This document shows positions 23,451-34,310 of a stretch of DNA of 64,000 bases, piece after piece (within the stretch, counting starts at the first letter, position 1; each line of letters starts with the position of its first letter). The stretch lies in the NCBI GenBank assembly GCA_037576215.1, contig JBANDB010000015.1, positions 992,001 to 1,056,000 of the forward strand. The letters run 5' to 3'. The position numbers were made by a program, and so were the translations under genes. The notes under the pieces were generated by a model that made no database searches, was not told where the DNA came from, and saw only the letters and a program-made list of their open reading frames with translations. The stretch is from Armillaria gallica. Taxonomy: Eukaryota > Basidiomycota > Agaricomycetes > Agaricales > Physalacriaceae.

Positions 23451-23755
23451 GTCCTATCATAGCGCTATGATCACGAGAAGTTTTTGGAAACACTGAGAAT
23501 CTTTTTCCCAGGAACGGCAGAATACGTTTCATGTAGTGCTCAGTGCGTTGCAAACTGCAAGACGGAAGAGAAAAAAGATAAGAAGTGAATCTGATGTCAC
23601 ATTCATCGCATAGGGGTTCTGTCGGGAGGCGGGAAGCTTGGGAGTTGGGTCTAGTATACATTTAGCAAAATCCATCGGAAATAATCTTCACGCATGCGTT
23701 ACTCGACTTGAAGTTATTCGGTGGCAGGTGAGCTAAGTAGTGAGAATGCTGTGAC

Positions 23756-24972
23756 TTAAATATCAGTACTGATAGTAATGTTATTCCACTCTTCTTGCGA
23801 AGCCACTCCTTTCTGAATAACATCCTGAACGGCACGCCGACAATCGCTCCCCAAGAGCAAATCCGTTGGGAACGCCTTGCCTTCGGCGGCACCTTCACCT
23901 CTCACGACATCAAGCACAACCCGCACACCCTTTTTCGGGTCTCCCGGTTGTTGTCTGTCGTAGGCTACCAAAGGACATTCAGTCATTGGGCATGGCGTAG
24001 TAGGTTGTTTCTACCATGACAAAATTCCTCTGCCCCGTGCGCGATCTCCTGGTAACCCATTATACCGGCCTTTCCCAGTATGCGATGTCCAGGAGAGAGA
24101 AAATTGGTGCGAAAGAATCCAAAGTCGAAGCATATACTGCGAAGACCCAGTGGTGCGATCTCCTGGTGAAGGGATTCGGATATGCCTTGGGAGAAATTGA
24201 TTAGTCGATGTCCGGTGGAACCTACGGAGGGAATACACCTCTGATGACAAATTTAGACCCATTGTATAGGCCGGAGAAGGCCTGCGGACTTGGGAGTAAA
24301 ACGTGAATTTACGCGTTTCCTTGTTTTAGTGGGTGCTTACGTCCAAGAACCTATGGAACCGAGAAATACAAAGGTTCCAGTGTGTCGTTCACGCATGTAA
24401 GGAAGGAAGGCTCTTGCTACATTCAGAGGCCCGAAGACGTTGGTGCTACGAAACTATACGTGAAGGAACAAGGATGGCGCATAAGTAGAAACTTGCTTAA
24501 ACTAATTGAAGGTCTCTTGAGGCCTAGCGTGAACGAGGATATTAGTAGTCATCAGATCTATTACGGAGCAAACTTACGTTGCCTCTTCAACAGATTGTGA
24601 TAGGGCATACCCTGATGTACACTGAGCTGCGCATCACTACAGGGAATTCAAGGCAACAGACCGGCGTTATTAACAAGCACGTCAATCCTACTGTGGATGT
24701 CGATGGCCTTTTTTGCGATGACACACAGTTCATCCAAGGACGCAGTTACGTCCAGCTCCAGCACATCTGCACCGAGGGCTTTAAGATCCCCGAGCTGCGA
24801 TAGTGAACCTCCACGCGCAGTGGCGATAACCTTCTCACCACGCTCTAGAGCAGCGATGACGAGCTCACGCCCGAGGCCAGATCTACACAAGTTCGTTGAT
24901 TTGAGGGCCACAAATGTAAGAAATAACCCACGATGTACCCGTTATGAGCCAGACTAGCTGTTGAGAAGACAT
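23756..24972 (-). pseudogene. Decayed short-chain dehydrogenase/reductase gene
   Basis: Classical SDR order on the minus strand. ATG 24972 gives QLVWLITGTS in exon 24972-24932. After a 49-bp intron (24931-24883) come SGLGRELVIAALERGEKV (completing the TGxxxGxG NAD(P) motif) and IDVLVNNAG at about 24675. Next come YALSQSVEEAT, NVFGPLNVARAFLPYMRERH, GTFVFLGSIGSW near 24370, LYNGSKFVIRG near 24265 (the catalytic YxxxK), and SICFDFGFFRTNFLSPG near 24100. The C-terminal stretch (YDRQQPGDPKKGVRVVLDVV to a TAA at 23756) is complete. Damage: TAG at 24502-24504 in frame after EETFN-like sequence, with no clean splice around it; stops soon after SKFVIRGVFPP; frame changes before FDFGFFRTN and before YDRQQPGD. 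Substrate unknown. Confidence 0.78.
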
Positions 24973-26740
24973 AGATAACGTGTTCGAGTGTTGGTCTTTT
25001 TATACTGATAGGCGTCAACCATATTCCTGTGCTTCATCAAGAAGTGAAAAAGGGGACAGAAAAGGGAAGTGAAGAAGGCCATGTTGGTCACGAAGATGCG
25101 ATGCATAAGGATACTAGGGCGACGAGCCTCGGCACCCTGTAATCACCTTACACGAGCTCCGTCTTTGATGGACTTGTCCACAAGCCAGCTTTAAATCTCA
25201 TCGATGGCGGAATACTTCGAAAGAAGATGGCGCAAGATGTTCGTCGACTTAGCGTTGATGGTGATGTACAGTGCGCCGTTACAGATACGGCCGCAGACCT
25301 GACAACATGATAGAGCTGAAGTTGTATTCGTCACGGTATCGTTGTGGACCGCGAATATCTGATGCCAAGATGTGAGTGCCATTGCCTTCATAATGGTCAT
25401 ATGTGCCAACCTCGCTTGCATTTAAGTTGTTCCTGACAATTTTCTTGGAATCTGGATACGGCCGTATATTGAGTAGCGGCGTACGGACCAAAATTCGTAA
25501 TTACCTCCGCAGTATGGACATGTCCACATTTCAAAGAGAGGCCGGAGGCCTGCGTTGGGCGCAGACAGACAGCATTCTCGTACCGTGTGGAACTAGGTCC
25601 TTAGTCCCAGTTTTTTTCTTCCCGACGAAGCTTGGCTACTATATCTGCAGGTAAACAGCGGCAATTATTGGACGGCATTGATGCGTGCTTGCCACTGTTG
25701 CATTGGCGACTTCTTGTTGATGATCTCCCTCTTCAATTAAGTATTCTTTCACCTTGCATCCCTCGTCGTCCACCCCCTTTCAATGAAAACTTTTGACGGG
25801 AAATTACTTTGTTCATCACCAGCAGATACAACCTCTCCATGTGCCGTGGATATAGGGCATGTCAAGAACACAGTCTCCAGTTCTCTTACAATGGAACGGT
25901 AGCGATGAGGTTCGTGGTACTAAGGATGATGGTCCGGCTCTGCGGTCCGATGCTTCGCGTAATTTTTCGACCAGGCCGGCCCGTAGTCCTCCTCCCGGAC
26001 ACTTGACTCGGTGTTTGCGTTTCGCTGGTTCCGTTCCATAGGCCCTACCGTTCCTGCTGCCGCACTGTTGCTCGAAATAGTGTGCTGCAACATTGCACAG
26101 TTCCATATCTTGGCAAGTTCATATCTAGCTTCATTCACAATTCGGAATCCAGCTCGAGCAATGTGGATAATTTAGAGCTCAGGTCGTTCTCTTCAAGTCC
26201 CTGGTATATGAATTCGCTAGCTTTTCTGAGCTACGCGCCAATCCGAACCGAGGACTCCGGCGTACTGTTGGTTTCCCGATACTGATTCTATCTGGTCGAA
26301 CAATGCAAGGGTATGTTTCCGGCTTACGATGCAGGGTCATCACTCGATAGACGCTCCTGCCGCGGCTGTTTGCTCTGCTCGCGCCCAAATTTTTTATTTC
26401 AAGGCTGGGAAATCCCTTAGCGAGTACGAGGGATTTGTTAGCGTTCGAGAGACGCATTACCTCCCTGAAACCTTTGCTACACCGGCAGGGCTCTGACAAT
26501 ACAAGGTCGACCCCTGAGGGAAATCATATTCCGGGAGGCCCGGATGTGGCTCCCCTTGTACTGTTCTTATTGTTTGCCTGTCTTTACCACTCTCTACTCT
26601 CTCTCGTCTGAGTCCCACAGATACCACATCTTCCTTGTACGTCTCTTTTACTTCTAGTGTATTTTCTAGCTTCTGACACAACTGTCTTTAGCTCCACGCC
26701 ATAAGTATCCTCCGTTGCCACTCGCCCCAACCCATTGGCC
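24973..26740. other. 1.8-kb stretch with no assignable gene
   Basis: Short frames of up to about 106 codons occur on both strands. A minus-strand segment near 25190-25480 (ICNGALYITINAKSTNILRH, YDHYEGNGTHILASDIRG in another frame) looks protein-like but belongs to no family I recognise. Possibly another relic. Confidence 0.35.
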
Positions 26741-28946
26741 ATGCTATTGAAGGGTATTTCTGCCCTAGATTTTGTAACCGGCTCTGTCACTCAAGCAACG
26801 ACAGTAAGTGCGAGCGCCTCTTCTCTCTGTCTACGTCCATAACACTAGTTATCAACGTTAGCCACTCAACAAGTTATCCTCATACTGTGCATGCCCTCTT
26901 CACTGCAAGCATTGGTCTGATCCCCAGCGCCTCTATCCTTCCCAATATCGCCTGCTTCGGGACAAGGCCGCCGAAAACGAGCACAAATGGCGCAAAGCGA
27001 TTGCAAGGGCCCGGGAAGCTGAGAAACGCGCCAAAGAGCTGGAAGGGCGAATTGACCTCTGCAAAGAAGAGACGGCGAAGGCGAAGGATGAAGAGATTCG
27101 AACCAAAAGCTGCAGAATCCAACTCCAGGAAGATGAGATTGGCCGGAAAGATGAAAGCATAAGCCTGATGGATGAGAAGATCAGAAGCATGAGAGAAGAG
27201 CTCCGGAGAAAGGACGACGAGATTAGGAAGCGCACGCAGGATATAAAGGCTACGGACGAGTACCGGAGGAAAGATAGCGAAGCAGGACTCCTCGCTCAGC
27301 GGTGCGAACATGCCGAGAAGAACCTCGCCGGCCTCTGCGCTGAGAATGCCAGCCTTCGTCAGAGGATCTGCGGCCATCAGGAGGAGAAAGAGACAATATT
27401 GAAGGAGCTGGAATCGACGAAAGGCTTTGTAGGCGCGAAGGACCAGGAGTTGATCGAAGCCCGTGCAGCACTTTCGTCGAAGCGAGCAGAGCTCGTCAAT
27501 AACTCCAACAATTCCCAGCGGATTATTATGACACTGCGACAGAAAATCTTTGAAACCGAGAGAGAGGCGCAAAAGAAAGTCCTTGATGTCGAGGAAGAGG
27601 CGCGACAGGAAGTACTTGCAACCCGGGAGAAGATGCAAGAGTTGACGAAAGAGCTAGCTGCGAGCCAGGAAGAGGGGACGCGTGCACGTGCAGGGCATGA
27701 AAGCGCGGTGGATCAGTTGATATCCAAGTTGGAGGAGGTCAGGCGGGTTGCAGCAGAGAGGGAGAAAGAGATAGAAAGATTGGCTGTCGAACTGGAGCGA
27801 GTTGTATCTGAGCGATGTCGAGATCTGGAGATGCGCCCTCCGCCTATGGATGATTCGTACCAGTGGAGACTTGAGAAAGAAAGAAGCGTCGTTATGGCTG
27901 AACTCAATTGGAGGGACGAGAAAATATCCTTCATGGAGGATATTGGCAGGCAGCTTTTCGTGGATAACCAGAGACTGTCGGCAGAAGTCGAGCAGCTGCA
28001 GGGCTGGAAGCTTGAAGCCTGGAGCGCATTGGAAGAACGGGATTCGAAGCTACGACAAAAGGAGAGAGAAATTACCGTCGCTCAAAAAGGTAACCAGGAG
28101 CTCGTGGAACACAACCGGATGTTGGCCATGGAGGTGGAGGGTCTGCGCTTGTCGACCGACACAGTTATGGCTCCTCCATCGGATGGAGCCGATCTTTCAC
28201 AAATGACTGCGTGGGCGTTGACCCGAGACACAGAGCTGACCCGGGTCAAGGAAGAGCTAGCTCGCTCCCTCGAACGAGAAAAACAGGCATCGGAAATTTT
28301 CCAAACCCACCATGAGCAGGCCCCTCAGGAAAAACCGCGCCCGGATATTGAAGACAAACATCGGAATCGGTATGACCGTCTGGTTGAAGTGATTGACCTT
28401 ATCAAGGACAGGATACACCGTGCGACTGATCTATCAGTTCCAACCGCAGGGTTGGATCTATCACTTGACGTTGCGTTTTTGAACTTGCAAACTTGCTTAG
28501 ACGAATTTGAGGACTCCAAACTCTTCAAAAACATCCCTTGGCCCATTTCCATTGGTATCAAGGTGGACCAGAAGACTATGACACTCCAATGGGAGGAAAC
28601 GGAGCCACCGGAGCAAAAGGAAGCATCATTCTTGGAGCATTTTTCCAAGTCGCTTTCTCTGCAGGATGTTGATCCGAAGCCTAAAAAACCTCCGACGTGG
28701 GAGAAGGAGTTGCCGTTGTTTTTGGAGACCTTCTCCGAGTCGCTTTGCCCTCAGAACGTCGAAATTGAAATTGACTATCTGAAGAGGATTCAAGATGCAT
28801 TCGATATGGACAAGTGGGCCGAAAACGACTTTATGCAAAAACCTGAAGAGAACCATATTAGAGAAAGGGTCTTTCTTGTGAAGCAGGAAATTGACCGTGT
28901 GATTGATATGGCGTTGAAGAAGAAGCTTTTAGCTCGCAGCAGATGA
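26741..28946 (+). CDS. Long coiled-coil protein of unknown function
   Basis: Proposed 715 residues. Exon 1 is 26741-26803 (MLLKGISALDFVTGSVTQATT) and exon 2 is 26862-28946, joined across a 58-bp intron (GTAAGT donor, GTTAG acceptor). The segment YCACPLHCKHW near residues 29-39 has three cysteines and two histidines. After it comes about 400 residues of heptad-like, Glu/Lys/Arg-rich sequence without prolines, a parallel coiled coil. The C-terminal 190 residues are less regular and contain two copies of a short repeat (FLEHFSKSLSLQDVD and FLETFSESLCPQNVE). Exon 2 alone is open for almost 700 codons, so coding is secure; exon 1 and the start are less certain. No named domain; structural or scaffold role is only a guess. 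Confidence 0.7.
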
Positions 28947-29685
28947 AGCATCAGAGCAGTGAACGTCGAGCATCGAGCGTGTCTGGTAGAAGAGGTTTAT
29001 TTATTTAATAATATATATAATTGTAATACTTTCAACAACTCCGTACAAGCCAAGCCGATTACAGAGAAAAAAAGAAAACTGCGCTTTGCCAGATTCGGCC
29101 GCGTGCGCCAAGATAGGAAACTAGTCCTTACTTCGCTCACCCATCAAAATGAACTCTTACAAGTAGCTTCACCTTTACAGCGATGGCTTCGAAAACCTCT
29201 CAAGCCAAGACCAAATTCAGAAAACTCCTGCCTTCCAAGCTTTCCCAAGGGGCCAGGATGGTGTTGTGTTCAGTGCCTTGAAGTAGATCTCACGATGTGC
29301 TCAGTGCCCGGCGCTCAGTACTCGGTGCTCATATGCATCCAGAAGCCAATGACTTCGCTTCTCATACTGTCTGTGATCAGCAAGTTTACGACGCATGGTT
29401 TGCACAGCGACATTTCTCTCGAAGCCAATCTTGGCACGTCCAAGTTCTGTGCAGTCCTCTCAGGTTCTCTCTCGTTCATATCTTCGGGTGCTTGTCACCA
29501 ATTCCAAGCCAACTTAGTAGCTGGGAGGGCGCCCAAGCTCGTTCCAAATGACAAATGTCTTCGGCTGGACAAGTCCTGATTGGTCGGCGCTGCGCTTAGC
29601 ATGTCTCTAAAACCGTCTTGGCATCTGCGTGGAAATGCTTAATAAATGCGGGATCGATAAGCTCGTCGGTCAATATTCCGTATCG
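28947..29685. other. Intergenic; long open frame without gene support
   Basis: 3' flank of the coiled-coil gene (AT-rich around 29005-29030) and promoter of the next. A 200-codon plus-strand frame runs to 29579 but has no early ATG, and its sequence fits no family. Confidence 0.4.
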
Positions 29686-31208
29686 ATGGTATGCCAATCT
29701 GCAGTCTCCGTGGTTGTTTTGGCCCTCTGTGCTGTGACAGTTCGAGCACAGACGTATAGTGCAACATACCTCCCCGAGAATGTTCCGGCAATAACTGAAG
29801 AAGGGCAGGAAGGTGCGTGAGCTCTAGTTTTTACCCTCGGATCACTCTTTAACTTTCAGATACAGGAACGAATCAATGTGGAACATCCTCGAATCAAACT
29901 TCGATGTGCCAAAATGCATACGGTACGTGCATTTTGCTGGCTTCTACGAGATGCACATTCAAATGACCTCAGTCAATTCCGTAACTGACTGGTGTGTTCC
30001 CTTTCCCTTCTTTCGCTCATTCCTTCGCTAATGAATACGAAGGTGTGTCTTCGGACCTCCAGAAGAAGGGCCCGAATCCACGATCGGCAATATTGAAGTG
30101 CGCATCCTTGAATCCCTATATAGTCATTCCTTACACCATTGCAGCGATTCGCAATTGCATGGTGCATCAAGGTTCGTTCCTATAATGTGCCAAGTTTTCA
30201 ATTGCTCATATATTACTCCTAGGACGGTCACGGCACCCGTCTGATACCCGAAGGTACTATCACAGGGGCGCACTTCGTGAAGACATCCGACTTTGTGCAA
30301 GTCACAGGTACAGTAGAGGTGTACACATACCAATCGCTGCCCATATCAATTACGAACTTCAGGTGTTGGCGATCTCACCAAAATGAACATCCCGCAAGGC
30401 GACGCTGGCGGGGAGATGGATCCTCATGGTATGGACGGGAAAGGTACGTAGGAGGTTTGATTTGGCCGAAGTGTCAACTTAATCAATTGACCAGGCAATC
30501 CCATCGGCGGACTTGTGTTTTCTAGTGCGTTTGGTGAACTTCAACAGATGCATGAATGGACGGTAAGTTTCACGGCAACTCGGTGTCGTTTGCACTTCTC
30601 ACTCTAAATCCTAGAACTTCATATCCTCCGACATGTTCTGCATTCGTGCTTGTGCACCAGGAACCATGGCTCGCGCATGGTGTACGCTCTTTAGCCCGCA
30701 TTAACCACATATAGCTTCCATTGACGCCTTTCCATAGGCCAGCATATCTACGATGTTCTCGGGTGTCAATGGAATATGCCCGCAAACTATTCAGCGGGTA
30801 CCTTTGAAGACTGCGAAGGAGATAGTGGACAGGTGAGGGCATCTTCAATTAGTTGCCGACGAAAGTTGATCAATCCTGGATTTGTAGCCAATGGGTGTAT
30901 ATGGAACTTCTACATTCTTCCAGGGTGAGGCTGCGACTCCAGCGGCACACCCAGCACCGTCTTCTTCCTTGTGTACTGCTGTGAACACAATTGGCGGCGT
31001 CGCCTCGTCAACGAGTTCTGCTAGCATTACTACTAGTATCTTCACGACGGGTGGGCGCTCAAGTTCCACAGGCACAAGCGCCGGCGCCGATGGAACATTA
31101 ACTGCGAATAGCGCCGTTCATGGGAAGACGATCGATGAGGGGTGGGTACCACTTATTCTGTCGCTATCTCTCGCTCTTTTGAGCGGTTTCTATGTATACA
31201 ACCTATGA
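29686..31208 (+). CDS. Secreted 'macrofage activating glycoprotein'-type protein, probably GPI-anchored
   Basis: 335 residues from 11 exons: 29686-29812, 29860-29922, 29973-29991, 30043-30097, 30145-30171, 30223-30307, 30363-30443, 30495-30562, 30615-30681, 30738-30832, 30888-31208. ATG 29686 gives the signal peptide MVCQSAVSVVVLALCAVTVRA followed by QTYSATYLPENVP. Family blocks: NQCGTSSNQTSMCQNAY, IAWCIKDGHGTRLIPEGTI, TGAHFVKTSDFVQVTG, HGMDGKGNPIGGLVFSSAFG, IYDVLGCQWNMPANYSAGTF, EPMGVYGTSTF-like PMGVYGTSTFF. The tail is Ser/Thr-rich and ends in a hydrophobic segment (WVPLILSLSLALLSGFYVYNL), as expected for GPI attachment. Molecular role is unknown; the name comes from a mushroom homologue, not from a demonstrated activity. 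Exons 3 (19 bp) and 5 (27 bp) are micro-exons. Intact. Confidence 0.88.
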
Positions 31209-31745
31209 GAGTTGAATACATATACGGACAGATTTTCCACACATTCACGCATATTCAATGATCTTACGGTCTGTTCACTCCAGTTTCTCGCCAAATTCAC
31301 AGCCCGCTTTTCCAATTCTGGGATCTAGTTTTTCGGCGGAGGTATTCGATAAGTACTCTGTGGAAGAGAAGTGGCCGATAGAGACCTGTTCGATCTTTCA
31401 AGTTTTAGACAGGAGATTACTGCAACCATTGCAGGGCTGTTAAGGTTCAACGCTCAACCTTAAGTCCTTGGCAAATTCAGTAAAATAAAATAAAAGGTCC
31501 GTCTCGACGCTTTGTTTCACGCGTAAGAAGGATCAGGGTACTGAAAATGTGTACAACTTTGTCACTGACGAATAATTGGTTCTTTCACATCTCTGTGATG
31601 ATTCAAAGGAAGTCGTCACAATGCTCTGCTTCCAGTTAGCGACTCCCTGCTAACCACCCTTAGCTCAACCCACGCATACGTAAGTAGCAAAGACTAAGCC
31701 CGAAGAGCGGTCGAACGTTGGAGAGGTGCAGTTGCGACCACCACG

Positions 31746-31798
31746 ATGGTGTGGTGTGGTGTCTGTACCGGCACAAGGTCCCAATCAGGAACGGCCGG
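31746..31798 (+). repeat. Single arm of the 35.9-36.2 kb inverted-repeat element
   Basis: GGTGTGGTGTCTGTACCGGC and then ACAAGGTCCCAATCAGGAAC followed by GGCCGG. This closely follows the left arm at 35923-35970 and the internal copy near 35983-36027. No partner arm was found nearby, so this is a solo or truncated copy. Confidence 0.6.
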
Positions 31799-32119
31799 TA
31801 CTGTCTACTTCGATCCCAATGGAAGTCACTGAGGAATCATTGTATACTCCGGAGTGCTCGGTCTCCTGGTCCTACTCGTACTTGTCGCACCCGTCTTCTC
31901 TCGGGAGTCGGAGTCTCATCGTCTATATTTTCCATAAACGGTTTCTCCGGCATAGCTACGATGCTCTCGGATGTATGCCTGTTCAGTGCTGGTCTGCAAA
32001 ATGGATTAGCACGGCCCGGGCATCCCCAATTGGTGAACATCAGTCCTGACTTCAGGGCGAGGCTGTGATTTCTCACTTAGGCGTGTATAATTCCTTCTTC
32101 TTTGCGCGTTGCAGTGGAC

Positions 32120-32350
32120 ATCACCTGGTCAACAAACTCTGCTAGTATTATTGATTAAATCCTCCGAACGGGCGTCAGTGGACCTCTGAGTTCCACAGGC
32201 ACAAGCCGACGTCAGCGGACTATCGACATTCAGAAGCGATTCGGAACAGCGCAGTTTTCTTGAGAAGATTATTCAAAGAGTGGGAGCCTCATATCCTTTC
32301 TTTATCTCTTTTCTTTTTGAGTGTAATACCACCTATGACATTGAGTACTT
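32120..32350 (+). pseudogene. Relic of the glycoprotein 3' exon
   Basis: Compared with 31000-31215, the order is the same: GTCAACAAACTCTGCTAGTA (parent GTCAACGAGTTCTGCTAGCA), then GAGTTCCACAGGCACAAGC (parent AAGTTCCACAGGCACAAGC), then GCGCAGTTTTCTTGAGAAGA, GAGTGGGAGCC, TTTCTTTATCTCTTTTC and ACCTATGA. Small indels and in-frame stops (for example TAA in ATTGATTAAATC) show it is not coding. It records a past partial tandem duplication. Confidence 0.65.
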
Positions 32351-32790
32351 ATCTGGCCAATCTACCGCCTCGTGCCGGACAGAATTAGCGATGAAGTGCT
32401 CATGACCACTTCGCAACGTGTTTACTTAACACGTTCTTCGTCACAAGGATCTTCATTCCATTGTAGCACGATGTTCGATTAGCTAGTTGTCGACGCCCAA
32501 GTGTACTCCAAAACCCGATATCTCCGTTCATTGCCAGCCCCCAGAAGGTACAGAAATTTTCTGTATCCAGATCCAAAATGGCGAACAGGCTAATCCCCAT
32601 CTTTTCGAAGTTTTGATGGGGCCTGCCTGCCGTAAATGTGTCCACACGTATCACGGTGCATGCGTGATCCTAACGTTTGTGCTGTTGCCAACGCAAGTCC
32701 CATGAGCGTGTCCGTGTTTCGCATATATAAAGGAAGGAGATGGGAGTGAGCTAACGTAAAGGAACATCCTACCCTCTCAAATCTTCGAGT

Positions 32791-34293
32791 ATGACTATTC
32801 ATGGTCCGGGCACTGCTGACCCTAATGTCGTACACCTCGCTGACATCCTGCCCCGAGCAAAAATATTCACGATCTGGGAACGACACCGACATGCAAAGGT
32901 TCATTGGCTTGCGGAATGCTTTGCCGAGTTTGTCAGTTTTCATTACTCATCTACGACCGTACGGGGGCTTACCTCTCAATGATCAATTAGATGGGCGTCT
33001 TTTTTTACTGCTACGCAGGCTGGTGTCTTTAATACGTAGACCTTTTCCGCACGGCATTGACATCGTATGCAGGTGTAGGTTCAACGGCACCATGGGTGAT
33101 TGGGAATGCTATCGGAGAAACAGGGCTTTCCTGTACGTCCCCTAGTGATAGATTCTACCCTCTGTCGTCATGCCTTTGCCGTTAGCCATCCTTCAAATCG
33201 GAATCGCCTATGCTTCCGGGATAGTCTTCGCCATATGCTTCTGCAGTGCGACGTCCGGTGGACACTTCAGTCCTGGCATTACCATCGCCTTCTGTCTGTT
33301 CAAAGGGTTTCCCAAGGTGAAAGGCCTCAGGTCCGCGATCTCGTCTCGATAGTGAAGGGTCCCGTTAATGTGTTTGTCCAGATATATCGCGGCACAAATC
33401 CTCGGAGGATACGTCGCATGCCTGCTGGTTTATGTTCAATACAAGCACCTCCTCGACCAAGCAGAGGGTGCCATGGTACTCGCTGGGACTTTCTCGGAGT
33501 TGCAATTTACTCCTAGCGGTCCTGCGGGTATTTTTGGATTATACCTTCTGCCAGGAGCGAAGATAGGACAGGTCTTCCTCAACGAGTTCGTGACTGTGCG
33601 TGCTTCTCGGCCTCATCGCTTTGAGATATAGAATCGAATTCGATTCCTAGGATGTTATGCTCGCAGTGGTGATATGGGGCTCTATCGATCCCACCAATAT
33701 TCTGGTACCTCCACAAGCAGCGCCCTGGGTGATTGCTTTGGGATAGTAAGGACGCATCTCGTTTCTGGTTCATCCAAACTGATTGGGTTTGATAGCGCTG
33801 TGGCGATATGGGGCTTTGCCTTTCCCGGACGTAAGGCTCTATGCTGTCACCTGACTATAGCCGAGGCTGACCCTAGTGATTTTTTGATACAGTCGCAGCA
33901 AACGCTGCGCGTGATGTAGGAGGTAGATTAGCGGCCCTGACGATTTACGGACGCCAAGGTGCGTGCAAAGTCTTGGGAGGTGGACGAAAATGCTGAGAGG
34001 ATTTCAGCTTCTGGAGGTCCATATGCCGCCCTAGCTGCCCTAACGAACATCCCAGCGACGATGGTTGGAGTACTTCTATACGAGTTGTTTTTGGCAGACT
34101 CCCAAAGGGGTTCGTTCTTTGTGTTGCAGCGCAGCAGAAGGCTGATTATTGTCCAGTACTTCCCAAAGCCTCGATGGAATACATCAGGGTACACAAGAAT
34201 CATGGATGCCTCCACGATCACAATCTTGACCGTAGAAATTCATCATCTTCATCGGACAGCGAGAAGAATGCGATGGCGATAGCTGAGGCTTGA
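32791..34293 (+). CDS. Aquaporin-like channel (MIP family, glycerol-facilitator type)
   Basis: 340 residues from ten exons: 32791-32931, 32991-33018, 33073-33132, 33186-33330, 33382-33595, 33651-33745, 33796-33830, 33893-33958, 34008-34109, 34157-34293. Membrane helices alternate as in MIPs (MGVFFYCYAGVGSTAPWVIG, LQIGIAYASGIVFAICFCSA, AAQILGGYVACLLVYV, DVMLAVVIWGS). The first pore loop reads GGHFSPGIT, with Ser-Pro-Gly replacing Asn-Pro-Ala. The second reads ANAARDVGGR, with Asn-Ala-Ala and the Arg-Asp pair typical of glycerol facilitators. The C-tail is hydrophilic and ends SSSSSDSEKNAMAIAEA. The intron after exon 2 has a GC donor (CAG|GCTGGT, 54 bp); without it the frame breaks. Likely moves water, glycerol or another small solute; the altered loop makes selectivity uncertain. 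Confidence 0.8.
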
Positions 34294-34310
34294 GGCTTGA
34301 GGCTTGAGGA
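34284..34310 (+). repeat. Heptanucleotide repeat over the aquaporin stop codon
   Basis: Three exact TGAGGCT copies and a partial fourth. The stop codon at 34291-34293 is the first three bases of the second copy, so copy-number change would move the reading frame's end. Confidence 0.7.

Larger units (their letters stand above)
31209..32790. other. Gene-free stretch downstream of the glycoprotein
   Basis: No intact gene. It contains a dispersed-repeat arm (31746-31798), a stop-interrupted segment encoding one hydrophobic helix (GVLGLLVLLVLVAPVF, about 31850-31900), and a decayed copy of the glycoprotein's last exon (32120-32350). Confidence 0.5.

Noticed and set aside
28959..29579. 206-codon open frame after the coiled-coil gene
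   Set aside because: It has no early ATG, no family resemblance and no joinable exon; probably chance.
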